In this document: piece by piece, positions 14,572-22,229 of the stretch | Layout: each line of letters starts with the position of its first letter | Position numbering within the stretch: position 1 is the first letter of the stretch | Source of the DNA: Flavobacterium daejeonense DSM 17708 | GTDB lineage: Bacteria > Bacteroidota > Bacteroidia > Flavobacteriales > Flavobacteriaceae | Direction of reading: 5' to 3' | Length of the DNA stretch: 49,766 bases | Assembly (NCBI RefSeq): GCF_000425425.1 | Contig: NZ_AUDK01000031.1 | Span: 1-49,766, forward strand | Position numbers and translations under genes: made by a program | The notes under the pieces: model-generated | Database searches by the model: none | What the model was told of the DNA's origin: nothing | What the model saw: only the letters and a program-made list of their open reading frames with translations

Positions 14572-15642
14572 TTAAACTGCTTTCTCTAAAGCCTGCATTA
14601 CATCTACCAATACTTGTACGCTTTCAATTGGCATAGCATTGTAAATAGACGCTCTGTAACCACCTACTGAACGGTGACCAGGAAGACCAGAGATTCCGGC
14701 TTCTTTCCACATTTTGTCAAATGTTTCAGTGTGTTCCGGATTTGTTAACAAGAAAGTTACATTCATGTTAGAACGGTCTGCTGCAACAGCAGCTCCTTTG
14801 AATAATGGGTTTCTGTCAATTTCGTTATAAAGCAATTCAGCTTTAGCATTGTTAAGTTTTTCAACCGCTGCGATACCGCCTTTTTCCTTGATCCATCTCA
14901 ATGTCAATAGAGATGCGTACACAGGGAAAACAGGAGGGGTGTTGAACATACTTTCTGCTTTAACGTGTTTGGCATAATCCAACATACTAGGAATGTTGCG
15001 ACCGTTTTTACCAATGATTTCTTCTTTGATAACCACTAAAGTTGTTCCTGCAGGGCCCATATTTTTTTGAGCACCGGCATAAATAATATCAAATTGAGAA
15101 AAATCTAAGTCTCTGGAAAAAATATCCGAACTCATGTCGCAAACTAGCGGAACATTCGTTTTAGGGAATTCTTTCATTTGAGTACCAAAAATAGTGTTGT
15201 TTGAAGTACAGTGGAAATAATCTGCATCAGCAGGAATTTCATATCCTTTTGGAACATAAGTGTAGTTGTCTTCTTTTGAAGAAGCAACAATAACAGTTTC
15301 TCCAAAAAGTTTGGCTTCTTTAATAGCTGCAGTAGCCCAGGTTCCTGAATCTAAATAAGCTGCTTTTCCTCCTTCTTTCATCAAGTTGTAAGGAACCATT
15401 AAAAATTCTAAACTAGCTCCACCGGCAAGAAAAAGAGCCTGATATCCTTTTCCTTCTAATCCAAGCAATTCAAGAGCCAATACTCTTGCTTCGTCCATAA
15501 CAGCAACAAAATCTTTGCTGCGGTGCGAAATTTCTAAAATCGATAATCCTGAATTATTGAAGTCTAAAATAGCTTGTGCTGATTTCTCAAAAACTTCTTG
15601 TGGTAAAATACAAGGGCCTGCGCTGTAGTTGTGTTTTTTCAT
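14572..15642 (-). CDS. serC: Phosphoserine aminotransferase
   Basis: A PLP enzyme that converts 3-phosphohydroxypyruvate and glutamate to phosphoserine, step two of serine synthesis. The N-terminus KHNYSAGPCILP is the family signature; the PLP lysine is in YAGAQKNMGPAG, and the phosphate-binding GHRSVGGYRASIYNA is near the C-terminus. The start is the ATG giving MKKHNYSAGP; eleven extra codons upstream (MHFNFLDINYT) are not family-like. The length is 356 residues. It lies downstream of the acyl-CoA reductase gene and upstream of serA on the minus strand. Confidence 0.96.
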   Translation of the reverse strand: MKKHNYSAGPCILPQEVFEKSAQAILDFNNSGLSILEISHRSKDFVAVMDEARVLALELLGLEGKGYQALFLAGGASLEFLMVPYNLMKEGGKAAYLDSGTWATAAIKEAKLFGETVIVASSKEDNYTYVPKGYEIPADADYFHCTSNNTIFGTQMKEFPKTNVPLVCDMSSDIFSRDLDFSQFDIIYAGAQKNMGPAGTTLVVIKEEIIGKNGRNIPSMLDYAKHVKAESMFNTPPVFPVYASLLTLRWIKEKGGIAAVEKLNNAKAELLYNEIDRNPLFKGAAVAADRSNMNVTFLLTNPEHTETFDKMWKEAGISGLPGHRSVGGYRASIYNAMPIESVQVLVDVMQALEKAV

Positions 15643-15735
15643 GGTGTAGTTTATGTCCAAAAAATTAAAATGCAAATTTCGGTAATAGGAGTCGAATAAG
15701 CATTAAATTATTCATAATAATTATTAAAAATTTTT

Positions 15736-16794
15736 CTATGTTATTAACAAAAACGATATAGTATCGATATTATCGGCATAATCCCATAATTTTGGCTGTT
15801 GGCTTTGTCCGAATGTAGTGCTGTTTTTTATCAAATTATTGCTTACAATACACTGGATTTGGTCACTGTCTTTTTGTAATTTTTTTTCTACTTCCGGCAA
15901 GGCGTCGTAATATTCGTAAAATACGCTGGAAATTGGCGATGCGTAGCTGTTGTCTTCTTTGATTGTTAAAAAACCATTGTCTAGGAGTTGAAAATTACTC
16001 ATCAGAAAAACCGCTTTGTTATAATCGTAATTATTAGCGTATTTTTCATAATGTATCACATCCTGATATTCAAACATGGCTTCAAAAAAAGAGTCAAAAA
16101 CATATCCTTTAGGAACAAAAAGTTTGGAAACATTGCGGCATCCTAATCCAAAATACCTGAAAATATCTTCTCCCAAAGCGATTAATTGTTCTTTGGTTTC
16201 TTCGCCGTTTAAAACAGCAACGGAATTGCGGTTTTTGCGGATAATAGAAGGTTTGTCCTTAAAATAATATTCAAAATAACGGGCGGTATTGTTGCTTCCG
16301 GTAGCGATTACTGCATCAAAATTTTCCAGTTTTCCTTCGGTAAAAGTGATTTTTTCGGCTAATTCGGGAGCAATATGAATAAGGTATTTGGCTAAAAAAG
16401 GTAATAAATGTTGGTCGTTTGAGGATGTTTTTACCAAAACATCATGTCCTGTTATTAACACACAAAGAAAATCATGAAAACCTACCAGGGGAATATTTCC
16501 GGCAAGAATTAAGGCAATTCTTTTTGATTTGACTTTGTCAAAAGAATACATCGAAAGCCATTGATTGAGGTTTTCTTCGGTTAAGGCAGTTGCCCAGGAT
16601 TGTACTGCATAATGCACTTGTTCAGGCGTGTACCAGCCGTTATGGGATTGCGAAAGCTGAATCAAATTTACAAAAGAATCAAAAAAAACAGTGTTGCCCT
16701 GTACGTCCTCTCTCTGTTTATTTTCGGCCTCAGAAAATTGGCTGAGAAATTTTCCTAATTCCACAAAAATATTTTTTTTGCTTTCTATTGTCAT
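15736..16794 (-). CDS. LuxC-like acyl-CoA reductase
   Basis: A 352-residue protein of the acyl-CoA reductase (LuxC/aldehyde dehydrogenase-like) family. Family-like pieces are LALILAGNIPLVGFHDFLCVLITGHDVLVKTSSND (about residues 90-125), a nucleotide-binding-like AVIATGSNNTARYFEYYF, and the catalytic-Cys region GLGCRNVSKLFVPKGY (about 218-232) with Cys220. In other systems such enzymes reduce acyl-CoA to aldehyde; the substrate here is unknown. In Bacteroidota this gene commonly travels with serC, serA and a ferredoxin, as here. It is divergent from the ferredoxin gene and has a well-formed promoter. Confidence 0.85.
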   Translation of the reverse strand: MTIESKKNIFVELGKFLSQFSEAENKQREDVQGNTVFFDSFVNLIQLSQSHNGWYTPEQVHYAVQSWATALTEENLNQWLSMYSFDKVKSKRIALILAGNIPLVGFHDFLCVLITGHDVLVKTSSNDQHLLPFLAKYLIHIAPELAEKITFTEGKLENFDAVIATGSNNTARYFEYYFKDKPSIIRKNRNSVAVLNGEETKEQLIALGEDIFRYFGLGCRNVSKLFVPKGYVFDSFFEAMFEYQDVIHYEKYANNYDYNKAVFLMSNFQLLDNGFLTIKEDNSYASPISSVFYEYYDALPEVEKKLQKDSDQIQCIVSNNLIKNSTTFGQSQQPKLWDYADNIDTISFLLIT

Positions 16795-16798
16795 ATTG

Positions 16799-16830
16799 TT
16801 TGCTTATGAAATGTTTTGATTGTAATTTTG
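16799..16830 (+). promoter_or_regulatory. Promoter of the ferredoxin gene
   Basis: TTTG at 16799-16802 (-33) and TAATTTTG at 16823-16830 (-7) are separated by 20 bp, a full match to the Bacteroidota promoter. It predicts a leader of about 90 bases before the ferredoxin ATG at 16930. Its -7 box abuts the oppositely oriented -7 box of the acyl-CoA reductase promoter. Confidence 0.6.
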
Positions 16831-16832
16831 CA

Positions 16833-16864
16833 CAAAAATAAGTATAATATAGTCGAAAGACAAA
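16833..16864 (-). promoter_or_regulatory. Promoter of the acyl-CoA reductase gene
   Basis: On the minus strand TTTG (16861-16864) and TATTTTTG (16833-16840) are 20 bp apart, a full -33/-7 match, about 35 bases upstream of the start codon. The -7 box faces that of the ferredoxin promoter two bases away, inside the palindrome ATTTTG-CA-CAAAAAT. Confidence 0.65.
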
Positions 16865-16929
16865 AGTTATAATCTACAGGTTATTAAAACTTGAAAACTT
16901 TTGTACTTTAACCATAAAACTAAGTAATA

Positions 16930-17280
16930 ATGGCAATTATCATAACAGACGAATGTATCAACTGTGGTGCATGTGAACCAGAATGTCCAAATACAGCAAT
17001 CTATGAAGGAGCTGATGACTGGAGATACAAAGATGGTACAAAATTAAGTGGAACAGTAGTTCTTCCTGACGGAACTGAAGTGGATGCTGAAGAGGCTCAA
17101 ACTCCAATTTCTGATGAAATTTATTATATTGTTCCGGGAAAATGTACAGAGTGTAAAGGATTCCACGACGAGCCTCAATGTGCTGCTGTATGTCCTGTAG
17201 ATTGTTGCGTTCCGGATGAAAATCATGTTGAGGATGAGGAAACCTTGTTGAACAGACAGGCTTTCTTACATAATGAATAG
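16930..17280 (+). CDS. 4Fe-4S dicluster ferredoxin
   Basis: A 116-residue soluble electron carrier. The first cluster motif CINCGACEPECPN has Cys9, 12, 15 and 19. The second, CTECKGFHDEPQCAAVCPVDCC, has the longer loop between second and third Cys that is typical of the YfhL/Azotobacter-type 2[4Fe-4S] ferredoxins. Between them an insertion of about 35 residues is rich in acidic residues. It is transcribed alone, divergent from the acyl-CoA reductase gene, and ends at a strong bidirectional terminator. It may donate electrons to a reductase in the same neighbourhood, but that is only context. Confidence 0.95.
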   Translation: MAIIITDECINCGACEPECPNTAIYEGADDWRYKDGTKLSGTVVLPDGTEVDAEEAQTPISDEIYYIVPGKCTECKGFHDEPQCAAVCPVDCCVPDENHVEDEETLLNRQAFLHNE

Positions 17281-17310
17281 AGAATTATATTTTTAATTTC
17301 AATTTAAAAA

Positions 17311-17340
17311 AATCCTAAGCTTTTTGTTTAGGATTTTTTT
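17311..17340. terminator. Bidirectional terminator between ferredoxin and methyltransferase
   Basis: AATCCTAA and TTAGGATT form an 8-bp stem around GCTTTTTGT, with A-run before and T-run after, between two convergent genes. Confidence 0.88.
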
Positions 17341-18071
17341 TTGGCCACGATTACAAAAGTGTCAAAAGCGTATGTTTTGCGGTCAATGATTTCCTGAATT
17401 TCAAAATTGTGCAGGTATAAAAACAATTGCATTTCGTTTAGTGTAAAAACCCGTACCGTAGAATAATCATTAGCAATAATAGTAGTGTTGTCTATTTCGT
17501 CTTTATAATATTTTGCCGTCCATTCCAGAATAAAATTATCGTGGGAACTGATTTCCCAATCGCTTTTTCGAAAATAGGAATGTCCTTTGTATTGCGCACT
17601 GTGGATGACCGTTTTGTTTTCTTTGATAAAAGGGATATAACGATTAGCATCGATAAAATCAAAAATAATAATGCCGTTTGGATTCAGATTGTTGTATAAA
17701 CAGCTAAAAGTATCGTTAATGTCATTGTTAGTAATCAGATAACTGGTGGAACGGCTGGTAATAATGATAGCATCCGCTTTTTTTTCCAGATTAAAATCGC
17801 GCATGTCGCCGTGGAGGAATTCACAATCCGGATTTCTTTTTTGCGCAATGGCAATCATGCTTGTGCTAAAATCAAGTCCGCGGTAGTTTTGGTGGTTTTC
17901 AATAAAACGTTTGGCAATATTTCCTGTTCCGCTTCCTATTTCCAGAATAGATTTTGGTTCATTTTTTTGAAGCAGATTGTTGTAAAAAGCATATTCTTTG
18001 TCATAATCTATAAAACTTTGGTACATGGCGTCGTAAATTTCGGCCATTTCATCAGGATAAAGATTAATCAT
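17328..18071 (-). CDS. Class I SAM-dependent methyltransferase
   Basis: A 247-residue small-molecule type methyltransferase. The SAM-binding motif I is ILEIGSGTGNIAKRF (about residues 41-55), motif II acidic residue in YRGLDFSTSMI, and a motif III region ADAIIITSRSTSYL. It lacks recognisable RNA- or protein-recognition domains, so the substrate is unknown. It is convergent with the ferredoxin gene, and its stop codon lies inside the shared terminator hairpin region. No partner genes are adjacent. Confidence 0.85.
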   Translation of the reverse strand: MINLYPDEMAEIYDAMYQSFIDYDKEYAFYNNLLQKNEPKSILEIGSGTGNIAKRFIENHQNYRGLDFSTSMIAIAQKRNPDCEFLHGDMRDFNLEKKADAIIITSRSTSYLITNNDINDTFSCLYNNLNPNGIIIFDFIDANRYIPFIKENKTVIHSAQYKGHSYFRKSDWEISSHDNFILEWTAKYYKDEIDNTTIIANDYSTVRVFTLNEMQLFLYLHNFEIQEIIDRKTYAFDTFVIVAKKKS

Positions 18072-18206
18072 AGCGTTTTAGAATTTTAATCCTAATCAAT
18101 TAAGGATTTATTAGTCAAAAAGAGCATTTGCAAGATAAGCTTTTTTTGTGTGAAGTAAATGCTTTGTATAAATTTTAGAATTATGCTAACTCTGCGTTTT
18201 ATATAG

Positions 18207-18214
18207 TATATTTG
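18207..18214 (+). promoter_or_regulatory. -7 promoter box of ychF
   Basis: TATATTTG, a perfect TAnnTTTG match, 59 bases before the ychF ATG. A clear -33 element was not found. Confidence 0.5.
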
Positions 18215-18273
18215 CACACTTTTAAAATAAAAATTAAACACATAGCAAAACGCTAGTTGTAAACAATACGATC

Positions 18274-19368
18274 ATGAAAGCAGGAATTGTAGGATTACCA
18301 AATGTTGGGAAATCAACTTTATTTAATTGTTTGTCTAATGCTAAGGCGCAAAGTGCAAACTTTCCTTTTTGTACTATCGAACCTAATATTGGTGTGGTTA
18401 ATGTACCGGACCCCAGAATTGCCCGTTTGGAAGAATTGGTGAAACCGGAACGTGTGCAAATGGCAACGGTTGATATCGTAGATATCGCCGGATTGGTAAA
18501 AGGTGCCAGTAAAGGAGAAGGTTTAGGAAACCAGTTTTTGGGAAATATCCGCGAGTGTAATGCTATTATTCATGTATTGCGTTGTTTTGATAACGACAAT
18601 ATTGTGCATGTTGACGGGAATGTAAATCCTATTCGTGACAAAGAAACAATTGATATCGAGTTGCAGTTGAAAGACTTGGAAACGGTTGAAAAACGTTTGG
18701 AAAAAGTAAATCGTGCGGCTAAAACCGGAAATAAAGAAGCGCAGACCGAAAAAGCACTTTTGGATCGAATTAAAGAAGCTTTATTACAGGCAAAATCAGC
18801 CAGAACAGTTGTTCCTCAGTCGAATGAGGAAGAAGCTTTGATGGAAGATTTTCAATTGATTACTACGAAACCGGTTTTGTATGTTTGTAATGTAGATGAG
18901 GCTTCGGCGATAAACGGAAACAAATATGTAGATCAGGTACGCGAATTGGTAAAAGATGAAAATGCCGAAGTAATTGTACTTTCTGTTGGTGCAGAGGCTG
19001 ATATTACCGAATTAGAAAGTTATGAAGAGCGTCAGGTTTTCTTAGAAGATTTAGGGTTAACTGAGCCAGGTTCGGCAGTATTGATTCGTGCGGCTTATAA
19101 ATTATTAAACTTACAAACTTATTTTACTGCTGGTGTAAAAGAAGTTCGTGCCTGGACGATTAATATAGGTGATACCGCTCCAAAAGCGGCCGGAGTAATC
19201 CATACCGATTTTGAAAAAGGGTTTATTCGTGCCGAAGTAATTGCTTATGATGATTTCTCTAATTATGGTTCGGAATCCAAAGTGAAAGAAGCCGGAAAAT
19301 TACGTGTGGAAGGAAAAGAATATATTGTTAAAGATGGAGATGTGATGCATTTCCGTTTTAATGTGTAG
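18274..19368 (+). CDS. ychF: Redox-regulated ATPase YchF (Obg/OLA1 family)
   Basis: A 364-residue translation-factor-like P-loop protein that prefers ATP and binds ribosomes. The N-terminus MKAGIVGLPNVGKST holds the G1 motif, followed by the switch region FPFCTIEPNIGVV, G3 DIAGLVKGAS, and a NxxE-type G4 variant (VCNVDEAS) that explains ATP preference. The C-terminal TGS domain is marked by YFTAGVKEVRAWTI and the conserved HTDFEKGFIRAEVI. The length is as usual for the family. It is monocistronic, with its own -7 box and terminator. Confidence 0.97.
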   Translation: MKAGIVGLPNVGKSTLFNCLSNAKAQSANFPFCTIEPNIGVVNVPDPRIARLEELVKPERVQMATVDIVDIAGLVKGASKGEGLGNQFLGNIRECNAIIHVLRCFDNDNIVHVDGNVNPIRDKETIDIELQLKDLETVEKRLEKVNRAAKTGNKEAQTEKALLDRIKEALLQAKSARTVVPQSNEEEALMEDFQLITTKPVLYVCNVDEASAINGNKYVDQVRELVKDENAEVIVLSVGAEADITELESYEERQVFLEDLGLTEPGSAVLIRAAYKLLNLQTYFTAGVKEVRAWTINIGDTAPKAAGVIHTDFEKGFIRAEVIAYDDFSNYGSESKVKEAGKLRVEGKEYIVKDGDVMHFRFNV

Positions 19369-19405
19369 TTTTTTAGAATAAAAAAAAAACGAAAAAAGAA
19401 AATAG

Positions 19406-19440
19406 ATAAAACTGCTGGAGCCATTCAGCAGTTTTTTTGT
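19406..19440 (+). terminator. Terminator of ychF
   Basis: AAACTGCTG / CAGCAGTTT stem of 9 bp around GAGCCATT, followed by a T-run, about 40 bases past the ychF stop. Confidence 0.88.
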
Positions 19441-19477
19441 TTCTGAATTTTATGTATTTTTCAGGAAAAAAAATACT

Positions 19478-19999
19478 ATGAAAATCATCGCTTTTGGCGG
19501 AAGCCCCAGTAAAAATTCTATCAATAAAAAATTAGCCACTTATGCCGCTTCGCTTTTTGAAAATGCCGAAGTCGAAGTCTTGGATTTAAATGATTACCAA
19601 ATGCCCCTTTTTAGTGTGGATATTGAAGCTGAAATTGGTCAGCATGAATTGGCCAAAGCCTTTTTGGCTAAAATTGAATCGGCTGATTTTTTAGTGGTTT
19701 CTCTGGCGGAAAATAATGGAAATTATTCGGCTGCTTTTAAAAATGTGTACGATTGGTGTTCCCGTATTGTGGGTAAAGTTTTCCAGCAAAAACCCATGTT
19801 ATTGATGGCAACATCTCCCGGAGGCAGAGGAGGTGCGTCGGTATTAGAAATTGCCAAAAGTGCATTTCCCCGTTATGGTGCAGTGATTAAAGAAACCTTC
19901 TCTTTGCCACTTTTTGATACGAATTTTGATATAGAAAAAGGAATGATTTCTAATGAGGAATTGGATAATCAGTTGAGGGAGATTGTGAAAGGGATTTAA
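19478..19999 (+). CDS. NADPH-dependent FMN reductase-like flavoprotein
   Basis: A 173-residue flavodoxin-fold protein. The N-terminal FGGSPSKNSINKKLA loop binds the FMN phosphate, and MATSPGGRGGASVLE is the second flavin-contact loop, as in the NADPH_FMN_reductase (YieF/ChrR-like) family. It likely reduces quinones or other acceptors with NAD(P)H. The length is normal. It follows the ychF terminator and precedes parE by about 120 bases. Confidence 0.9.
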   Translation: MKIIAFGGSPSKNSINKKLATYAASLFENAEVEVLDLNDYQMPLFSVDIEAEIGQHELAKAFLAKIESADFLVVSLAENNGNYSAAFKNVYDWCSRIVGKVFQQKPMLLMATSPGGRGGASVLEIAKSAFPRYGAVIKETFSLPLFDTNFDIEKGMISNEELDNQLREIVKGI

Positions 20000-20118
20000 T
20001 TGTAAAATCAAAGTGCTTTAGGAGTTGCGTTAGATTATTTTTCGATAAATATTATTTTTGTTTGAATTTTCAAAATCTATTGAGAAACCCTATATTAGCG
20101 GAAAATCCACAAAATTTA

Positions 20119-21981
20119 ATGTCAGATCAAAGTAAATATACCGAAGATAATATTCGGTCACTCGATTGGAAAGAGCATATTCGTATGCGTCCCGGAATGT
20201 ATATCGGGAAATTGGGAGATGGTTCGTCTCCGGATGACGGTATTTATATTTTATTGAAAGAAGTCCTGGATAACTGTATCGATGAGTTTGTCATGGGGGC
20301 AGGGAAAACTATCGAAGTGACTATCAGAGACAAAACCGTTTCCGTACGCGATTACGGACGTGGAATTCCGCTTGGGAAAGTGGTTGATGTAGTTTCGAAG
20401 ATGAATACCGGAGGAAAATACGATTCTTTGGCATTTAAGAAATCGGTAGGTTTAAATGGAGTAGGTACCAAGGCGGTAAATGCCTTATCTACTTTTTTTC
20501 GTGTCGAATCGGTTCGTGAAGAAAAACAAAAAGCAGCGGAGTTTTCAGCCGGAAATTTAGTGCTGGAGGAAGATGTAATTGACACAACGAAGCGAAAAGG
20601 AACCAAAGTTACTTTTACACCGGATGATGCCATCTTTAAAAACTACAAATTCCGAAACGAATATGTAGTGAAAATGCTCAAAAATTATTGTTATCTGAAT
20701 ACCGGATTAACGATAATTTACAACGGAGAAAAATTCTTTTCTGACTACGGATTAAAAGATTTATTAAACGAAAATATTGCCGAAGAAGACAAGGTTTACG
20801 ATATTATCCATTTGAAAGGAGATGATATCGAAATCGCAATGACGCATAGTAAATCGCAATATAGCGAAGAATACCATTCGTTCGTAAACGGACAAAACAC
20901 CACTCAGGGAGGAACACACTTAGTGGCTTTTCGTGAGGCAATTGTAAAAACCGTCAGAGAGTTTTACAATAAAGGTTTTGAACCTTCGGATATTCGAAAA
21001 TCCATTGTGGGAGCAGTGAGTATTAAGGTAATGGAGCCGGTATTTGAATCGCAAACCAAAACCAAATTAGGTTCTACCGAAGTAGGATCAGAGCCTGGAA
21101 TGCCGTCGGTACGAACATTTGTGAATGATTTTGTCAAAAATAATTTAGACAATTATTTACACAAAAATCCCGAAACAGCTGATTTGTTACTTCGCAAAAT
21201 TCTGCAGGCTGAAAGAGAACGTAAAGAACTTTCGGGCATTCGAAAATTAGCTAAAGACCGAGCTAAAAAAGCGAGTTTGCATAACAAAAAACTCCGTGAC
21301 TGTCGTGTGCATTTACCCGATATTAAAAATCCGCGTTATTTAGAAAGTACGCTATTTATTACCGAGGGGGATTCGGCTTCGGGATCGATTACTAAATCCC
21401 GTGATGTGAATACACAGGCGGTGTTTAGTTTGCGTGGTAAGCCTTTGAATTCCTACGGAATGAGCAAAAAGATTGTGTATGAAAATGAGGAATTCAACCT
21501 GTTACAAGCGGCTTTAGATATCGAGGACGATATGGAAAATCTGCGTTACAACAACATTGTAATCGCTACTGATGCCGATGTCGATGGGATGCACATTCGA
21601 TTATTGTTGATTACTTTTTTCCTTCAATTTTTTCCCGAATTGATTAAAGAAGGGCATTTGTATATTTTGCAAACACCTTTGTTTAGGGTTCGAAACAAAA
21701 AAGAAACCATCTACTGTTATTCGGAAGAAGAAAGAGTAGCAGCCATAGAAAAATTAAAACCGAAACCGGAAATTACCCGATTTAAAGGTTTGGGAGAGAT
21801 TTCTCCGAATGAGTTTCAGCATTTCATTGGGGAAGACATCCGATTGGATCCGGTGATGATGGATAGACATACTTCGGTAGAGCAATTGTTATCTTTTTAT
21901 ATGGGTAAAAATACACCGGACCGACAGGAGTTTATCATCAAGAATTTGAAGGTGGAATTAGATACTATTGAAGAGGCTTAA
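20119..21981 (+). CDS. parE: DNA topoisomerase IV subunit B
   Basis: The ATPase subunit of the type IIA topoisomerase that decatenates daughter chromosomes. GHKL motifs are LDNCIDEFVMGAGK, VRDYGRGIPLG and GLNGVGTKAVNALS; the transducer follows, then the TOPRIM domain with LFITEGDSASGS and ATDADVDGMHIR, and the C-terminal RFKGLGEISPNEF. The start is the ATG giving MSDQSKYTED; the 19 codons upstream in frame are not family-like. At 620 residues it lacks the large insertion of GyrB, which supports ParE. parC lies 249 bases downstream, with a gene remnant in between. Confidence 0.95.
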   Translation: MSDQSKYTEDNIRSLDWKEHIRMRPGMYIGKLGDGSSPDDGIYILLKEVLDNCIDEFVMGAGKTIEVTIRDKTVSVRDYGRGIPLGKVVDVVSKMNTGGKYDSLAFKKSVGLNGVGTKAVNALSTFFRVESVREEKQKAAEFSAGNLVLEEDVIDTTKRKGTKVTFTPDDAIFKNYKFRNEYVVKMLKNYCYLNTGLTIIYNGEKFFSDYGLKDLLNENIAEEDKVYDIIHLKGDDIEIAMTHSKSQYSEEYHSFVNGQNTTQGGTHLVAFREAIVKTVREFYNKGFEPSDIRKSIVGAVSIKVMEPVFESQTKTKLGSTEVGSEPGMPSVRTFVNDFVKNNLDNYLHKNPETADLLLRKILQAERERKELSGIRKLAKDRAKKASLHNKKLRDCRVHLPDIKNPRYLESTLFITEGDSASGSITKSRDVNTQAVFSLRGKPLNSYGMSKKIVYENEEFNLLQAALDIEDDMENLRYNNIVIATDADVDGMHIRLLLITFFLQFFPELIKEGHLYILQTPLFRVRNKKETIYCYSEEERVAAIEKLKPKPEITRFKGLGEISPNEFQHFIGEDIRLDPVMMDRHTSVEQLLSFYMGKNTPDRQEFIIKNLKVELDTIEEA

Positions 21982-21999
21982 TTTTAAAAATAATTAAGT

Positions 22000-22213
22000 A
22001 TGGAGAATCAGGATATTCGTTGGAAACAGAAGAGGTTTGAACATTTTGTAAATGCGTTTAAGCAATTAAAAAATGCTAAGCAACTTAAAGAAGAAAGAGA
22101 CTTTTTTTATTCCTTATAAATTTGATATATCCATTTATAAGGATTTAAAATCTCAAAGTTTAATAGAGCATATTGAAGGAGTTGGTAAAACTTTTTATAA
22201 AAGAGAAAACTGA
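22000..22213 (+). pseudogene. Remnant of an MNT/HEPN nucleotidyltransferase module
   Basis: Two fragments in different frames. From the ATG at 22000 a 39-codon reading frame (MENQDIRWKQKRFEHFVNAF...) has the N-terminus of the nucleotidyltransferase substrate-binding (HI0074/HEPN-like) family, whose opening is typically RWxxRFxNFxkAl. It stops at 22119. In another frame, from about 22091 to the TGA at 22211, IPYKFDISIYKDLKSQSLIEHI..VGKTFYKRE matches the C-terminal end of the partner MNT nucleotidyltransferase, where the pattern D-s-i..i-k-n..L..HI..vG..iY is usual. An internal deletion therefore joined the start of one gene to the end of the next. Neither fragment can be functional. It sits between parE and parC. 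Confidence 0.7.
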
Positions 22214-22229
22214 AATAAATTCAGCATAA

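Noticed and set aside
20352..20633. 93-codon frame on the minus strand inside parE
   Set aside because: It is a shadow of parE; the plus-strand frame has all topoisomerase motifs.
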